From Amycolatopsis umgeniensis (GTDB lineage Bacteria; Actinomycetota; Actinomycetes; Mycobacteriales; Pseudonocardiaceae): a stretch of DNA of 64,000 nt. Positions 56,301 through 63,504 of this stretch are shown piece after piece (the stretch's first letter is position 1; every line of letters begins with the position of its first letter). The position numbers and the translations under genes were made by a program. The notes beneath the pieces were generated by a model, which did no database searches, had not been told where the DNA came from, and was given only the letters and a program-made list of their open reading frames with translations. The stretch lies in assembly GCF_014205155.1 (NCBI RefSeq), contig NZ_JACHMX010000001.1, positions 5,828,001-5,892,000 of the forward strand. Reading direction: 5' to 3'.

Positions 56301-58184
56301 GCTTTCGGTGCCGAAGAGGCGGCGAAGTCGGCGTGGACGACGCGCGCCGCGTCGCTCGCGCGGGTGCGGGAAGCGTTCGGGCACACCACGGCGATCGACT
56401 CGCTCGCGCGGGAGTTCACCGAGGCGATGGCCGCTTTCGCCGCGGCGTCCGGGCTGGCCCTGGATCTCGAATCCGCCGGCGAGTACCTGTTCGAGGAACT
56501 GGCCGACGCGTCGCCCGGATTCGTCACCAGCGGTGGCGCGCGGACGTTGCTCGACAAGTTCCGGCTCGACCGCCGGAGTTTCGCCGAGGACCTTCGCGCA
56601 CTCGAAGACCTGGCAGATCGGTATCAGCTCGCTGAAGCCTGGCTCACGTCCTTTGTGGACTCAGCTGGCCTGCCCGGTGACGAGCTGGCAGAGGCCGTCG
56701 CGATCGAGCTGGCGGACCTGCCCCGATACGATTCCTCGGCCGAGCTCTCGGCCACTGTGGACGGTCTGCTCGGTGCGCATCCGCGGATCGTCAACCGGTC
56801 CCTGACCCTGCGACTCGACGAGACATTGGCCAGGACACAGCGGTTCCGGCGCGATCGGGTGCCGGGTTTCCGCGCCTACCAGCGGCAGCGCAACGAACTC
56901 GTGGCGGCCGAGCGGGACAGGCTGCGGCTGAGCGAGTACAAGCCGAAGGTGATGAGCGCCTTCGTGCGCAACAGGCTGCTCGACGAGGTCTACCTGCCGT
57001 TGATCGGCGACAACCTCGCCAAGCAGCTCGGCGCGACCGGCGACGCGCGGCGCACCGACCAGTCCGGTCTGTTGTTGTTGATTTCGCCGCCCGGCTACGG
57101 CAAGACGACACTCATGGAGTACGTCGCGAGCCGCCTCGGGCTGGTGTTCGTCAAGGTGAACGGTCCGGCGCTCGGGCACGACGTCACGTCGGTGGATCCG
57201 GCGGACGCGCCCAACGCGACGGCACGGCAAGAGGTCGAGAAGATCTCGTTCGCGTTGGAGCAGGGCAACAACGTGTTGCTGTACCTGGACGACATCCAGC
57301 ACACTTCGCCGGAGCTGCTGCAGAAGTTCATCTCGCTGTGCGACGCGCAGCGGCGGATGGAAGGCGTGTGGGAAGGCCGGACGCGGACGTATGACCTGCG
57401 TGGCAAGCGGTTCGCGGTCTGCATGGCGGGCAACCCGTACACCGAGCAGGGCAAGCGGTTCCGGATCCCGGACATGCTCGCCAACCGTGCCGACGTGTGG
57501 AACCTCGGCGATGTCCTTTCGGGCAAGGAAGAGCTGTTCGCGCTGAGCTACATCGAGAACTCGCTCACCGCGAACACCGTACTGGCTCCGCTGGTGTCAC
57601 GCGAACGGTCCGATGTGGACGTTCTCGTGCGGCTGGCCCGCGGCGACGGCTCGGTGCGGGCGGATCAGCTCAAGCACGCGTACTCGGCGACAGAACTGGA
57701 GCAGATCCTCGCCGTGCTGCGAAAACTGATCCAGGTACAGCGGATCATCCTGAAGAACAACCAGGCGTACATCGCTTCGGCCGCGCAGGCGGACGCGTCC
57801 CGGGTCGAGCCGCCGTTCCAGCTACAGGGCTCGTACCGGAACATGAACAAGCTCGCCGGCCGTATCGTGCCCGCGATGAACGACGCCGAACTGGAAGCGC
57901 TCATCGACGACCACTACGCCGGTGAAGCGCAGACGCTGACCTCGGGCGCCGAGGCCAACCTGCTCAAGCTGGCCGAACTACGCGGACGGCTGAACTCCTC
58001 GGAGGCGCAGCGGTGGGCGGACGTGAAGGCGGCTTACCTGCGGGCGCAGGCCCTGGGCGGCGACGACGAAGACCCGATGAGCCGCGCGGTCGGCGCGATG
58101 GGCCTGCTGGCGGACAAGGTCGGCGCGGTTGAGGCGGCGATTGAGCGTGCCTCGGAGCGAATGGTCGTGCGGGACGTGATGTAG
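53301..58184 (+). CDS. Giant AAA+ ATPase (DUF3686 'DNA repair ATPase' type)
   Basis: A 1627-residue protein starting at GTG 53301, coupled to the flotillin. Residues about 30-430 form a beta-rich N-terminal region (DUF3686-like; FGYNVFIGLKPETTVDDVF), 480-1000 are helical with likely coiled coils, and 1225-1500 contain an AAA+ module: Walker A PPGYGKTT (about 1263-1270), Walker B LLYLDDIQ (Asp1330, Asp1331) and an Arg-containing MLANRADVWNLGD near 1393. The annotation 'DNA repair ATPase' is inherited rather than proven. Context suggests membrane-remodelling or protein-unfolding work on the flotillin platform. Its last codons lie in a repeat (see findings). Confidence 0.85.
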   Translation: MTTTEPAAGTEQLDAGTYEVLRARLAAQAAELAKRADELNTARLGVFGSAQLALIGTERIRTANNCVPRDVVSVGGRMLFGYNVFIGLKPETTVDDVFSLHGFSHDAEAFRFDDVPAEELPGLLRDEQFVRDFAELYRYYRQAKLLQLRRVEGKLLAVFQIGPRTEDIRVLRWGIASDGKVSYVDSRGERDHVFPPSHDFEWTETSREQHVLGRHPHISIEDEVFVETVGGNLTIKVENNTETGEGVYAEPVDEPLQSLADAEVSYARIGPLILLRMLPYKETEHRYLVFNTRTRDVVRLDGIGQACQRLPEDHGIIFPGGYYLDTGVSKTFDTTVDGLEFERVIRSPNGEDVLYVFHARAEGRSLLLPYNVIRKEVSNPIPCHGYSLFDDGTMVLFRAMSDEPSRVHPMQVWRTPFQSDTFAASQPAGTGPLERVGNADLVRGISDCLSIGRMVGEMAPSAAVFEALIAACARVFDHYHWLGEAELGDLRSPLSDVRVTAEQVLDEFETVTSLTAQAAEAVEEAAAETASLVRKVRGEALNAADAWVRRLAEMHRARGHLVTVRDLRYVDTDRVDKLIADLDTEFGEAAQRAVRFLQGEDAFTSYHAEVDGLIEAAGAISTVAEAVPVAEQLDEQSGGLEVLTDVVGGLEIADAVVRTRILERVGEVIGGVNRARATLDARRKELLETEGRAEFAAEFALLAQAITGGLAVADTPDRCDEQLGRLLLQLENLESRFGEFDDFLASLGEKRTDVYEAFSSRKQALLDERARRADRLVDSAGRILSSVTRRVGTLGSVDEINTYFASDPMVAKLRSVVAELRDLGDQVRAEELEGRVKAARQEAGRALRDRLDLYGEGGETIRLGRNTFAVNTQDIDLTLVPHEGGMKFAITGTDYRSPVRDESFEATRPYWDQLLVSESPEVYRAEYLATSILLEKPDLQEADLLEVVRRVAGDRYDEGYARGVHDHDATAILSALLRLRSAAGLLRYPPTARAAAQLFWAFGAEEAAKSAWTTRAASLARVREAFGHTTAIDSLAREFTEAMAAFAAASGLALDLESAGEYLFEELADASPGFVTSGGARTLLDKFRLDRRSFAEDLRALEDLADRYQLAEAWLTSFVDSAGLPGDELAEAVAIELADLPRYDSSAELSATVDGLLGAHPRIVNRSLTLRLDETLARTQRFRRDRVPGFRAYQRQRNELVAAERDRLRLSEYKPKVMSAFVRNRLLDEVYLPLIGDNLAKQLGATGDARRTDQSGLLLLISPPGYGKTTLMEYVASRLGLVFVKVNGPALGHDVTSVDPADAPNATARQEVEKISFALEQGNNVLLYLDDIQHTSPELLQKFISLCDAQRRMEGVWEGRTRTYDLRGKRFAVCMAGNPYTEQGKRFRIPDMLANRADVWNLGDVLSGKEELFALSYIENSLTANTVLAPLVSRERSDVDVLVRLARGDGSVRADQLKHAYSATELEQILAVLRKLIQVQRIILKNNQAYIASAAQADASRVEPPFQLQGSYRNMNKLAGRIVPAMNDAELEALIDDHYAGEAQTLTSGAEANLLKLAELRGRLNSSEAQRWADVKAAYLRAQALGGDDEDPMSRAVGAMGLLADKVGAVEAAIERASERMVVRDVM

Positions 58185-58190
58185 GGCTGC
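58154..58190. repeat. 37-bp exact repeat at the 3' end of the giant ATPase gene
   Basis: This segment, which contains the last nine codons and the TAG stop, recurs exactly at 58416-58452, 262 bp downstream. The homology continues with mismatches into the flanking family C units. Confidence 0.9.
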
Positions 58191-58202
58191 GTTTGGTGGG
58201 GT

Positions 58203-58486
58203 GTTGTCGGAAATCGGCGACGCGTCACTCTGGTCGTGCGCGACGTGATTTAGGGCCGCCTTTGGTGAGGCGTTGCCGAAATTCGGCGACGCCTCGCTCC
58301 GGTCGTGTGGTCGGGATTTGTGGATGGCTGGCCGTCTTTGATGAGGTTTTGCCGGATTGCGGCGACGCGTCGCTCTGGTCGTATGGTCCGGACTTGTGGG
58401 GCTTGAGCGTGTTTTGGAGCGAATGGTCGTGCGGGACGTGATGTAGGGCTGCCTTTAGTGAGGCGTTGCCGAAAATCGGCGACGCC
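58203..58486. repeat. Family C repeats upstream of the DUF222-HNH gene (four units)
   Basis: Four units of about 70-120 bp, each with a near-palindromic core like GTTGCCGAAAATCGGCGAC at about 58203, 58272, 58346 and 58465, followed by GC(C/G)TC(A/G)CTC(C/T)GGTCG. The best core, 58269-58293, is a 25-bp near-perfect palindrome. Apart from these repeats the gap 58185-58539 holds nothing I recognise. Confidence 0.88.
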
Positions 58487-58539
58487 TCACTCCGGTCGCA
58501 TGATCGGGAATTGTCGGTGGCTGGTTGTAGGTTTGTCGG

Positions 58540-59754
58540 GTGGATACTTCTTTGGCTGTTCTGAAGGAAATACCGGATCCTCGCACGTTGGGTGACGAGG
58601 AGTGTGTCGCTTTGGCGCAGGCGGTGTCGGCTGATATCGCGCGGTTGGAGGCGGTGCGGTTCCGGGCGCTGGCGCAGTTGTCACGGCATCGTGAGGGCGC
58701 GCGGAGCGTAGTGCAGGAAGTCGCGCTCGGATTGTCTCTTGTGGACACTCATGCTGGTGCGATGGTCGCCGCGGCTGAAGCGTTGACCACCCGCCTGCCC
58801 CGCACCCTGGGGTTGATGGACCAAGGCAAACTGAGCGGCTTTGGCGCGATGAAGGTCGCCGCGGCGACGGCGTGGTTGTCGGATGAGGACGCGCTCGCGG
58901 CGGATGCTGTGTTGGAGGATCGGTTGGAGGACAAGAATTCCGAGCAGATCCGTAAAGCGGCGGGGCATGCGGCGATCACGGTCGACCGGGAGGGTGCGGG
59001 CAGGCGTGTCGAGCGGCACCGGGAGGGGCGTCGGTTGACCGTGCGCCACGGGGAGACGGGGGTGGCGTCGATCGAGGTCGAGGACGGCCCCGTCGAGAAG
59101 GTCGCCGCGGCTTATGTGCGGATCGATCGTGAGGCTCGGGCGTTGAAGACCGGCAGCGAGACCCGCACGCTGGATCAGCTGCGTGCCGATGTGGCGCTCG
59201 ATCTCCTGCTGGGCGGTCAGGGCGGGAAGACTGAACGTACCGAGGTGTTCCTCTACATGGACTTGTTCACCTACCTCGGGGTGAATGACGATCCGGCGGA
59301 GCTGGCCGGGCACGGCCACATCCCCGCCACACTGGCCCGGGAGATCGCGACCGGTGCGGACACGGTGCTGCGGCGGATCATCACCGATCCGGTGTCCGGA
59401 CAAGTTCTGGACCTGGGCCGCAACCGATACCGGCCGACAGCCGGGCAAGGCGAGTTCGTCCGGGTGCGGGACCGCGAGTGCCGAAGACCGGGCTGCCACC
59501 GACCGGCTCAGGCCTGCGATATCGACCACTCGGTGCCGTGGCAATTCGGCGGCCACACCGATGCCGCCGATTTGATCGACCTGTGCCGCCGCGACCATCG
59601 GCTGAAAGACGAACCCGGTTGGATCTACCGGCTCGCGTCTGACGGCACTCTGACCATCACCACCCCGACCGGGCAGAGTTACGACAGCACACCACCGCCA
59701 CTGCACGAACCCCGCCCGAAAGCACCCCCAGCCGAGGAACCACCACCGTTCTGA
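58540..59754 (+). CDS. DUF222 and HNH endonuclease domain protein (13E12 repeat-family type)
   Basis: A 404-residue protein starting at GTG 58540. The N-terminal 290 residues are a helical DUF222 domain, and the C-terminal domain has the HNH pattern: ECRRPGCHRP, CDIDHSVPW, then DLIDLCRRDHRLKD, with Cys/His zinc ligands and the catalytic His in DIDH. Such genes are multicopy in actinobacterial genomes (the REP13E12 family in Mycobacterium tuberculosis). A Pro-rich C-terminal tail follows. It is flanked on both sides by family C repeats, which suggests a homing or repeat-associated mobile unit. Confidence 0.87.
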   Translation: MDTSLAVLKEIPDPRTLGDEECVALAQAVSADIARLEAVRFRALAQLSRHREGARSVVQEVALGLSLVDTHAGAMVAAAEALTTRLPRTLGLMDQGKLSGFGAMKVAAATAWLSDEDALAADAVLEDRLEDKNSEQIRKAAGHAAITVDREGAGRRVERHREGRRLTVRHGETGVASIEVEDGPVEKVAAAYVRIDREARALKTGSETRTLDQLRADVALDLLLGGQGGKTERTEVFLYMDLFTYLGVNDDPAELAGHGHIPATLAREIATGADTVLRRIITDPVSGQVLDLGRNRYRPTAGQGEFVRVRDRECRRPGCHRPAQACDIDHSVPWQFGGHTDAADLIDLCRRDHRLKDEPGWIYRLASDGTLTITTPTGQSYDSTPPPLHEPRPKAPPAEEPPPF

Positions 59755-60303
59755 GCGCCGTCGCCGAAAAACGGCTATCGGCCTCGTTCTCGGCGCGCTC
59801 GTGAGTTGCCGGGCTACGGAACTGCCACCCGTTCCGCATCATTGCCGAAAAGTGGCTACCGTTCGCGTTTCGATATGGTCGTGAGCCGCCCCCATCAACG
59901 GAACCCCCGTTGTCGAAAAGCGGCGACTCCTCCCGCCTCCAATGCCACTAGCTGCCCCAGTCGTGAGCCGCTCCACCAACGGCGAAACCGGCCACCGCTG
60001 CCATCCCCCACACCGCCAATTGCCCAGCCGTGAGTCGCCCCCAACGGGGAGCCTGCCTCATCGCCGAAAAACGGCTACCGACCGAGCTCCGACGCCGCCA
60101 GCCACCTGGCCGTGGGCCACTCCTCCAGCGGAACCCCACCATCCCACCCCGTTGCCGAAAACCGGCGACCGCTCGAGAGTCCAACGCGCCCAGCAGCGAG
60201 CCACTCCAGCAACGGAGCCGCACCACCGTCGCCGAAAACCGGCAACCGCCAGCGACCCCGCCCCAATCCAAGCCCCCCCCCATAACCAAAGACCGACCAC
60301 CCC
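59755..60303. repeat. Family C repeats downstream of the DUF222-HNH gene (about seven units)
   Basis: Cores like GTTGCCGAAAACCGGCGACC recur at about 59761, 59842, 59911, 59980 (degenerate), 60061, 60151 and 60229, spaced 69-91 bp. Between cores a second conserved piece, GTGAGCCGCTCCACCAACGG-like, also recurs. All copies have the same orientation as the upstream array. A Pro-rich open frame across this region is best explained by the repeats, not by a gene. Confidence 0.85.
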
Positions 60304-61230
60304 TCAACCCCCCAAAGCCTCCAGCTGCGCAGCCGTGAGCCGCTCCACCAAAGGAACCGCCCGATACTCCCCACCGCCGGAAACCACCACCGTCACCGGA
60401 CCGGCGATGTGCGGGTACTCCTCCGCCGCACGCAAGGCGGCCGAGACCCGCTCGGCGGGCCAGCCCAGCGCGTCCGAGAGTGCCGAGACGGAGAGCGCGC
60501 GGCCGGCGTGCAGGAGGGCGGCGAGTGCCGTGAGGGCGTCGCCGACGTAGATCGCGATGTCCGTGTCCACCATGGCTTCGTGGATGCGGCCGTAGAACCG
60601 GGCGAGATCGTCCATGCGCGTGCCGGCCGGGGTCGCGGTGCCGAGGAGTTCGGCGCCCCGGTAGGTGACCTCGACCCAGTCGTGGTTCGAGCGGACGCTC
60701 GCGGCCCAGGCGCGTTGGGGGATCTCGCCGTCGACGACGTACAGTTCCCGCCGTCCGTCCCGTTCGCGTTTGAGCATTCCTTGCGTTTCCAGGTAGGCGA
60801 CCGCGTTGGAGATCGACGCGGGGCTGACCTGGAGCCGCCGGGTCAGTTCGGCCGCGGTGAGCACGCCGCTGTCGGTGACGGCAAGGCAGGCGAGCACCCG
60901 CGCGGTCATCCGGGGCAGTCCGGTCGTCACCATCATTTCCGCGAACTCGGCTTCGAAGGCGCGGACGGCCTCCTCGTCCCGTCCGTACCCGTTCGCGACG
61001 ACGGGAGTGGTGCGTGAACGACTCGGAGAACGGCGCCGCGCGCGTTCGCCGGTCACGCGGCTCGCTTCTTCGGCGCGGTAGCCGGAATGCCCGCTGTTGC
61101 GGGAGACCTCACGGCTGATCGTCGATGTCGGGCGCCCGAGCCGCCGGGCGATCTCGGCGTATCCGTGGCCGTCCTTGAGCCAGGCCGCGATCAGCCGGCG
61201 GTCTTCGAGCGTCAGCCTGCCGCCCGGCAT
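60304..61230 (-). CDS. Double-HTH regulator (IS30-type HTH plus GbsR/MarR-like domain)
   Basis: A 308-residue protein with two DNA-binding modules: an N-terminal HTH_38-like motif (residues about 5-50, LIAAWLKDGHGYAEIARRLG then TSTISREVSRN) like that of IS30 transposases, and a GbsR/MarR-type winged helix (about 95-165, RMTARVLACL then TRRLQVSPASISNAVAYLETQGML). A C-terminal domain (about 175-300) may sense a ligand. It diverges from the P450 gene; clustered TGCAAC boxes between them are probable operators. Confidence 0.8.
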   Translation of the reverse strand: MPGGRLTLEDRRLIAAWLKDGHGYAEIARRLGRPTSTISREVSRNSGHSGYRAEEASRVTGERARRRSPSRSRTTPVVANGYGRDEEAVRAFEAEFAEMMVTTGLPRMTARVLACLAVTDSGVLTAAELTRRLQVSPASISNAVAYLETQGMLKRERDGRRELYVVDGEIPQRAWAASVRSNHDWVEVTYRGAELLGTATPAGTRMDDLARFYGRIHEAMVDTDIAIYVGDALTALAALLHAGRALSVSALSDALGWPAERVSAALRAAEEYPHIAGPVTVVVSGGGEYRAVPLVERLTAAQLEALGG

Positions 61231-61263
61231 GGGTGCCTCCCTGTGCGTTCACGCGCAGACAAG

Positions 61264-61375
61264 TGCAACGAATTGTTGCATTCATCCGCAGCACCGTTGC
61301 AACGATTTCCGGAAATCTACCAGCTATAACCGAGAAATCGCCAGCATCGACCTTTGAGAGATCGATAAATGCAAC
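61264..61375. promoter_or_regulatory. TGCAAC/GTTGCA operator cluster
   Basis: A perfect palindrome TGCAAC-GAATT-GTTGCA (61264-61280), the palindrome GTTGCAAC (61296-61303) and a further TGCAAC (61370-61375) lie in the 185 bp between the divergent regulator and P450 genes. They probably bind the regulator at 60304. Confidence 0.6.
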
Positions 61376-61415
61376 GTAGCCTTCAGTTCTGGCTGAAGAT
61401 CTGGGAGGAACAGCT

Positions 61416-62618
61416 ATGACGACTTCAGTTCCGCATCTCGCGGAAATGCCCCTCGAACGGCCTCGGGGTTGCCCGTTCGACGCACCCGCCGAACTCGGCA
61501 AGCTGCGCGACGAGCATCCGCTCGTCCGGCTGACGTATCCCGACGGTCACGAAGGCTGGCTCGCGACGGGGCACGCGATCGTCCGGGAGATCGCCGCGGA
61601 TCCGCGGTTCAGCTCGCGGCAGGAGCTGCTGCACTCACCGTTGCCGGGACCGGCGGCGATGGCGGTGCCGCCGCCCGCGGCCCCGGGGATGTTCATCAGG
61701 ATGGACGGCGCGGAGCACGCGCGGTACCGCAAGCTGCTCACGGGCAAGTTCACCGTCCGCCGGATGCGGCTGCTCACCGAAAGGGTGGAGCGGGTGACCG
61801 CCGAGTTTCTCGACGCCATGGAGCGGCAGGGAACGTCCACCGATCTGGTGACGGCTTTCGCGCAGCCCATTCCGGCGTTGATGATCTGCGAGCTGCTCGG
61901 GGTCCCTTACGAAGACCACGAGTTCTTCCGCCGCAACGTCCTGCCGCTGAACATGCCGGACGCCTCGCTCGCGGAACAGGAAGCCGCCATGAACGCGCTG
62001 GGGGAGTACCTCTACCGGCTCGTCGTGGCCAAACGGGCCGCGCCGACGGACGACATCCTCGGCGAGCTGGCCGCCACGGACCTCACCGACGAAGAGCTCA
62101 CCGGTATGGCGTTCCTGGTGCTGGGGGCCGGTTTGGACACCACGGCCAACATGTTGGCGCTGGGCACTTTCGCGTTGCTCCGGAATCCGGACCAGCTCGC
62201 CGTCCTGCGCGAGGACCCGGAGGCCATCGAAGGCGCCGTCGAGGAACTCCTGCGCTACCTGGCGATCGCGCACACCGGTGTGCGCACCGCGATCGAGGAC
62301 GTCGAGATCGGCGGACAGCTCGTCAAGGCGGGGGAGGCTGTCGCGGTGTCGGTGCTGGCCGCCAACCGCGATCCGCTCAAGTTCCCGGAGCCCGACAGGC
62401 TCGACGTCAAGCGGAAGGCCGCCGGGCATCTGGCTTTCGGGCACGGTGTCCACCAGTGCCTCGGTCAGCAGCTCGCGCGGGTGCAGATGAAGGTCGCCTT
62501 CACCGGGCTGCTCGCCAGGTTCCCGGCGCTGCGCCTGGCCGTCCCGGCCGACGAGGTCCCGCTGCGGACGGATTCCGACATCCACGGGGTGTACGCGCTC
62601 CCGGTGGCCTGGGACTGA
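61416..62618 (+). CDS. Cytochrome P450 (bacterial CYP105/107-like)
   Basis: A 400-residue P450 with the I-helix LGAGLDTTAN, the K-helix ExxR (Glu277-Arg280) and heme loop FGHGVHQCLG with Cys348 as thiolate ligand. The N-terminus has the HLVRLTYPDG-like start of soluble bacterial P450s. GGGAGGAAC precedes ATG 61416. It hydroxylates a small organic substrate of unknown identity using reduced ferredoxin. Its own ferredoxin gene, just downstream, is broken, so it needs another redox partner. Confidence 0.93.
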   Translation: MTTSVPHLAEMPLERPRGCPFDAPAELGKLRDEHPLVRLTYPDGHEGWLATGHAIVREIAADPRFSSRQELLHSPLPGPAAMAVPPPAAPGMFIRMDGAEHARYRKLLTGKFTVRRMRLLTERVERVTAEFLDAMERQGTSTDLVTAFAQPIPALMICELLGVPYEDHEFFRRNVLPLNMPDASLAEQEAAMNALGEYLYRLVVAKRAAPTDDILGELAATDLTDEELTGMAFLVLGAGLDTTANMLALGTFALLRNPDQLAVLREDPEAIEGAVEELLRYLAIAHTGVRTAIEDVEIGGQLVKAGEAVAVSVLAANRDPLKFPEPDRLDVKRKAAGHLAFGHGVHQCLGQQLARVQMKVAFTGLLARFPALRLAVPADEVPLRTDSDIHGVYALPVAWD

Positions 62619-62623
62619 TCGCG

Positions 62624-62695
62624 ATGAAGCTCGAGGTCGATCGCGAACGTTGCGTGGGCGCCGGGATGTGCGTGCTGACCGCGAACTGGGCCTAT
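62624..62695 (+). pseudogene. Truncated 3Fe-4S ferredoxin gene
   Basis: ATG 62624, 5 nt after the P450 stop, encodes MKLEVDRERCVGAGMCVLTA, the conserved first 20 residues of P450-associated ferredoxins, with the first two cluster cysteines. The sequence then diverges (NWAYETRPG), and the third and fourth ligand regions (normally about residues 50-58 of a 65-residue protein) are missing. The reading frame runs on antisense through the protease gene. The break near 62685-62690 lies beside terminator hairpins. Confidence 0.8.
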
Positions 62696-62704
62696 GAAAC
62701 GCGC

Positions 62705-62752
62705 CCTGGGACGTCGCCCAGGCCAGGGGGTGCCGGGCGGGCACCCCCTGGC
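62705..62752 (-). terminator. Two hairpins, probable terminator of the protease gene
   Basis: A perfect 13-bp stem with a 5-nt loop (GCCAGGGGGTGCC, 62722-62734, with 62740-62752) lies 6 nt past the protease stop on the minus strand. A weaker stem (CCTGGG/CCCAGG, 62705-62722) adjoins it on the ferredoxin side. Confidence 0.7.
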
Positions 62753-62758
62753 ACGGGA

Positions 62759-63310
62759 TCAGCCGACGTCCGCGAGGACCTTGCCGGCGTCGGCGCTCTG
62801 CACGGCGGTGCCGGCGTAGAGCTGCTGGACCCGGGCCTTCTCCTGGGCGTTCGGGTTCACGCTGGCGCAGCTGACGCCACCGGTCGAGCCGGACATCAGC
62901 GACGAGCACGGCCCGGGCTTCACGTCGGGCAGGCCGAGGCTGTGGCCCAGTTCGTGCGAAGCGATCCGGGTCTTGTTGTAGCCCTGCTGGACGGCCTGCC
63001 TGCCGTACCAGACGGTGACCTGGCCGTTCGGGCGGACGGGCCCGAGGGTGGCGCGCGGCCAGCCGTTGTCGGCGACGATCCGGATGTTGACCCGCTGCCC
63101 CGGCGTCGCCTTCACGAGGCGGACGTTGGTGACGTTGGTGTTCCAGACGTTGACGCCGGCGGCCACCGCGTCCTTGAACTCCGCGGCCTGGCTGTCGTCG
63201 TAGGTCAGGGTGGTCGCCATGATCTCGGCGGCACCGGCGGAGGGTGCCGAGAGCACCGAGATGGAGAGCGCGGCGCCGGTGAGCACCGCGGCGAAGGTAC
63301 GTCGAAGCAC
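62759..63310 (-). CDS. Snapalysin-type (M7) secreted zinc metalloprotease
   Basis: A 183-residue protein with a Sec signal peptide (cleavage near SAGA-A, about residue 28) and the motif HELGHSLGLPD: zinc ligands His119, His123 and Asp129, and catalytic Glu120. The Asp third ligand distinguishes M7 snapalysins from other metzincins. Two C-terminal Cys residues (PCSSLMSGSTGGVSC) probably form a disulfide. It is a small extracellular protease of Streptomyces SnpA type. It has no adjacent LysR regulator. Confidence 0.92.
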   Translation of the reverse strand: MLRRTFAAVLTGAALSISVLSAPSAGAAEIMATTLTYDDSQAAEFKDAVAAGVNVWNTNVTNVRLVKATPGQRVNIRIVADNGWPRATLGPVRPNGQVTVWYGRQAVQQGYNKTRIASHELGHSLGLPDVKPGPCSSLMSGSTGGVSCASVNPNAQEKARVQQLYAGTAVQSADAGKVLADVG

Positions 63311-63504
63311 GTTGAACTCCTCGCGTTTAAGGCGTGCTGGAATTTCGGAGCAGTGTCGACACTCTTGGTTCTGGCGGGAGGGATCTCTGAGTAGTCCTCC
63401 GTTGCCTCCGCGTGATGTTAGGACCTGTCGAGGTCGTCGGGGTACCCGCCGATAGTCGCCTGTCGTTAACCAAGATCTTGACTCGCCCGGAAGACTGTGC
63501 GGCT

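Noticed and set aside
52440..56384. 1314-codon open frame antisense to the flotillin and giant ATPase
   Set aside because: It is the mirror of highly GC-biased coding sequence, with no domain, and all expected motifs lie on the + strand.
59755..60303. CRISPR-like array because of regular 70-90 bp spacing
   Set aside because: The intervening pieces are themselves conserved, the cores vary, and no cas gene is present; it is a degenerate tandem repeat.
59942..60550. Pro-rich 202-codon open frame downstream of the HNH gene
   Set aside because: Composition is explained by the C-rich repeat array; it has no start signal and overlaps the regulator gene antisense.
61469..63394. Long open frame joining P450 region, ferredoxin start and protease antisense
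   Set aside because: The first part is an off-frame shadow of the P450; only the short ferredoxin start at 62624 carries recognisable sequence.
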